This document shows positions 6,268-6,727 of a stretch of DNA of 6,727 nucleotides, piece after piece. The translations under genes were made by a program, and so were the position numbers. The notes under the pieces were generated by a model. That model did no database searches and had not been told where the DNA came from. It saw nothing but the letters and a program-made list of their open reading frames with translations. The stretch comes from Tangfeifania sp. (GTDB lineage: Bacteria > Bacteroidota > Bacteroidia > Bacteroidales > Prolixibacteraceae): assembly GCA_018400515.1 (NCBI GenBank), contig JAGYMR010000154.1, positions 1-6,727 of the forward strand, written 5' to 3'. Each line of letters opens with the position of its first letter. Position 1 is the stretch's first letter.

Positions 6268-6727
6268 ATGACCGATCAGAACAAAATATTATCAAAAGTT
6301 ACCGAAGGGGAATACAAGTACGGTTTTTACACCGACATTGAGACAGATATCATTGAAAAGGGACTGAATGAGGAGGTCGTACGTACCATCTGGGAGAAGA
6401 AAAAAGAACCGGATTTCATGCTGGAATTCCGGCTGAATGCTTTCCGGAAGTGGAAAAAGATGAAAATGCCCGACTGGGCTTATCTGAAGATCCCTCCACT
6501 TGATTTTCAGAACATCAGCTACTATGCTGCCCCCAAAAAGAAGCCCACGTATGAAAGCCTTGATGAGGTGGATCCCGAACTTCTGGATACATTTAGCAAG
6601 CTGGGTATCCCCCTGGAAGAGCAGAAGCAGCTGGCGGGTGTAGCCGTGGATGCTGTAATGGACAGCGTCTCGGTGAAAACGACCTTCAAGGAAGCGCTGG
6701 CCGAGCAGGGAATTATTTTCTGCTCGT
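6268..6727 (+). CDS. sufB: Fe-S cluster assembly protein SufB, 3' end outside window
   Basis: ATG at 6268, open to the window edge: 153 complete codons of a protein usually about 470-490 residues long. The translation carries the characteristic SufB N-terminal region: GEYKYGFYTDIETDIIEKGL, NEEVVRTIWEKKKEPDFMLE, FRLNAFRKWKKMKMPDWAYL, then QNISYYAAPKKKP, and TTFKEALAEQGIIFCS at the end. SufB is the scaffold subunit of the cytosolic SufBCD complex, which builds Fe-S clusters from sulfur supplied by SufS with SufE or SufU. sufC and sufD normally follow directly and are expected to the right of this window. No strong Shine-Dalgarno is present; the 5' leader is A-rich, as is usual in Bacteroidota. 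No frameshift or odd residue is seen in the visible part. Confidence 0.95.
   Translation, partial: MTDQNKILSKVTEGEYKYGFYTDIETDIIEKGLNEEVVRTIWEKKKEPDFMLEFRLNAFRKWKKMKMPDWAYLKIPPLDFQNISYYAAPKKKPTYESLDEVDPELLDTFSKLGIPLEEQKQLAGVAVDAVMDSVSVKTTFKEALAEQGIIFCS

Overview
The window looks like a piece of a Bacteroidota (Bacteroidetes) chromosome. Four things point that way: exported lipoprotein glycan-degrading enzymes (a fucosidase and a sulfatase relic), starts without clear Shine-Dalgarno sequences, Bacteroidota-type promoter elements (TAnnTTTG) in the one divergent intergenic region, and the family-typical wording of ThiL and SufB. No RNA gene, CRISPR array, insertion sequence or long repeat was seen.

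Positions 1-4952 form one tightly packed rightward block, probably co-transcribed. It holds (i) the 3' part of a PhoD-like metallophosphatase that enters from the left edge, (ii) a decayed S1-type sulfatase reduced to its first and last pieces (about 1808-2215), (iii) a complete polytopic membrane acyltransferase of the HGSNAT/COG4299/DUF5009 type, whose ATG overlaps the stop of the sulfatase relic, and (iv) a complete lipoprotein GH29 alpha-L-fucosidase with a C-terminal F5/8 type C (discoidin-like) domain. Together they suggest stripping of sulfate, phosphate, fucose and possibly acetyl or amino-sugar decorations from a complex glycan. The substrate cannot be read from this window, and no SusC/SusD pair is present here.

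Positions 4953-5097 are a short convergent gap. From 5098 on, the content is housekeeping: thiL (thiamine-monophosphate kinase) on the minus strand and, divergent from it, the first 153 codons of sufB (Fe-S cluster assembly), which runs off the right edge. The 129 bp between them carry candidate promoters for both directions and a perfect 7-bp inverted repeat.

I found no clearly new multi-gene system. The most notable points are the sulfatase that lost its whole catalytic middle yet stays in frame up to a 4-bp overlap with the next gene, its apparent ATG-to-ATA start loss, the HGSNAT-like transferase in a sulfatase/fucosidase setting, and the compact divergent thiL/sufB control region.
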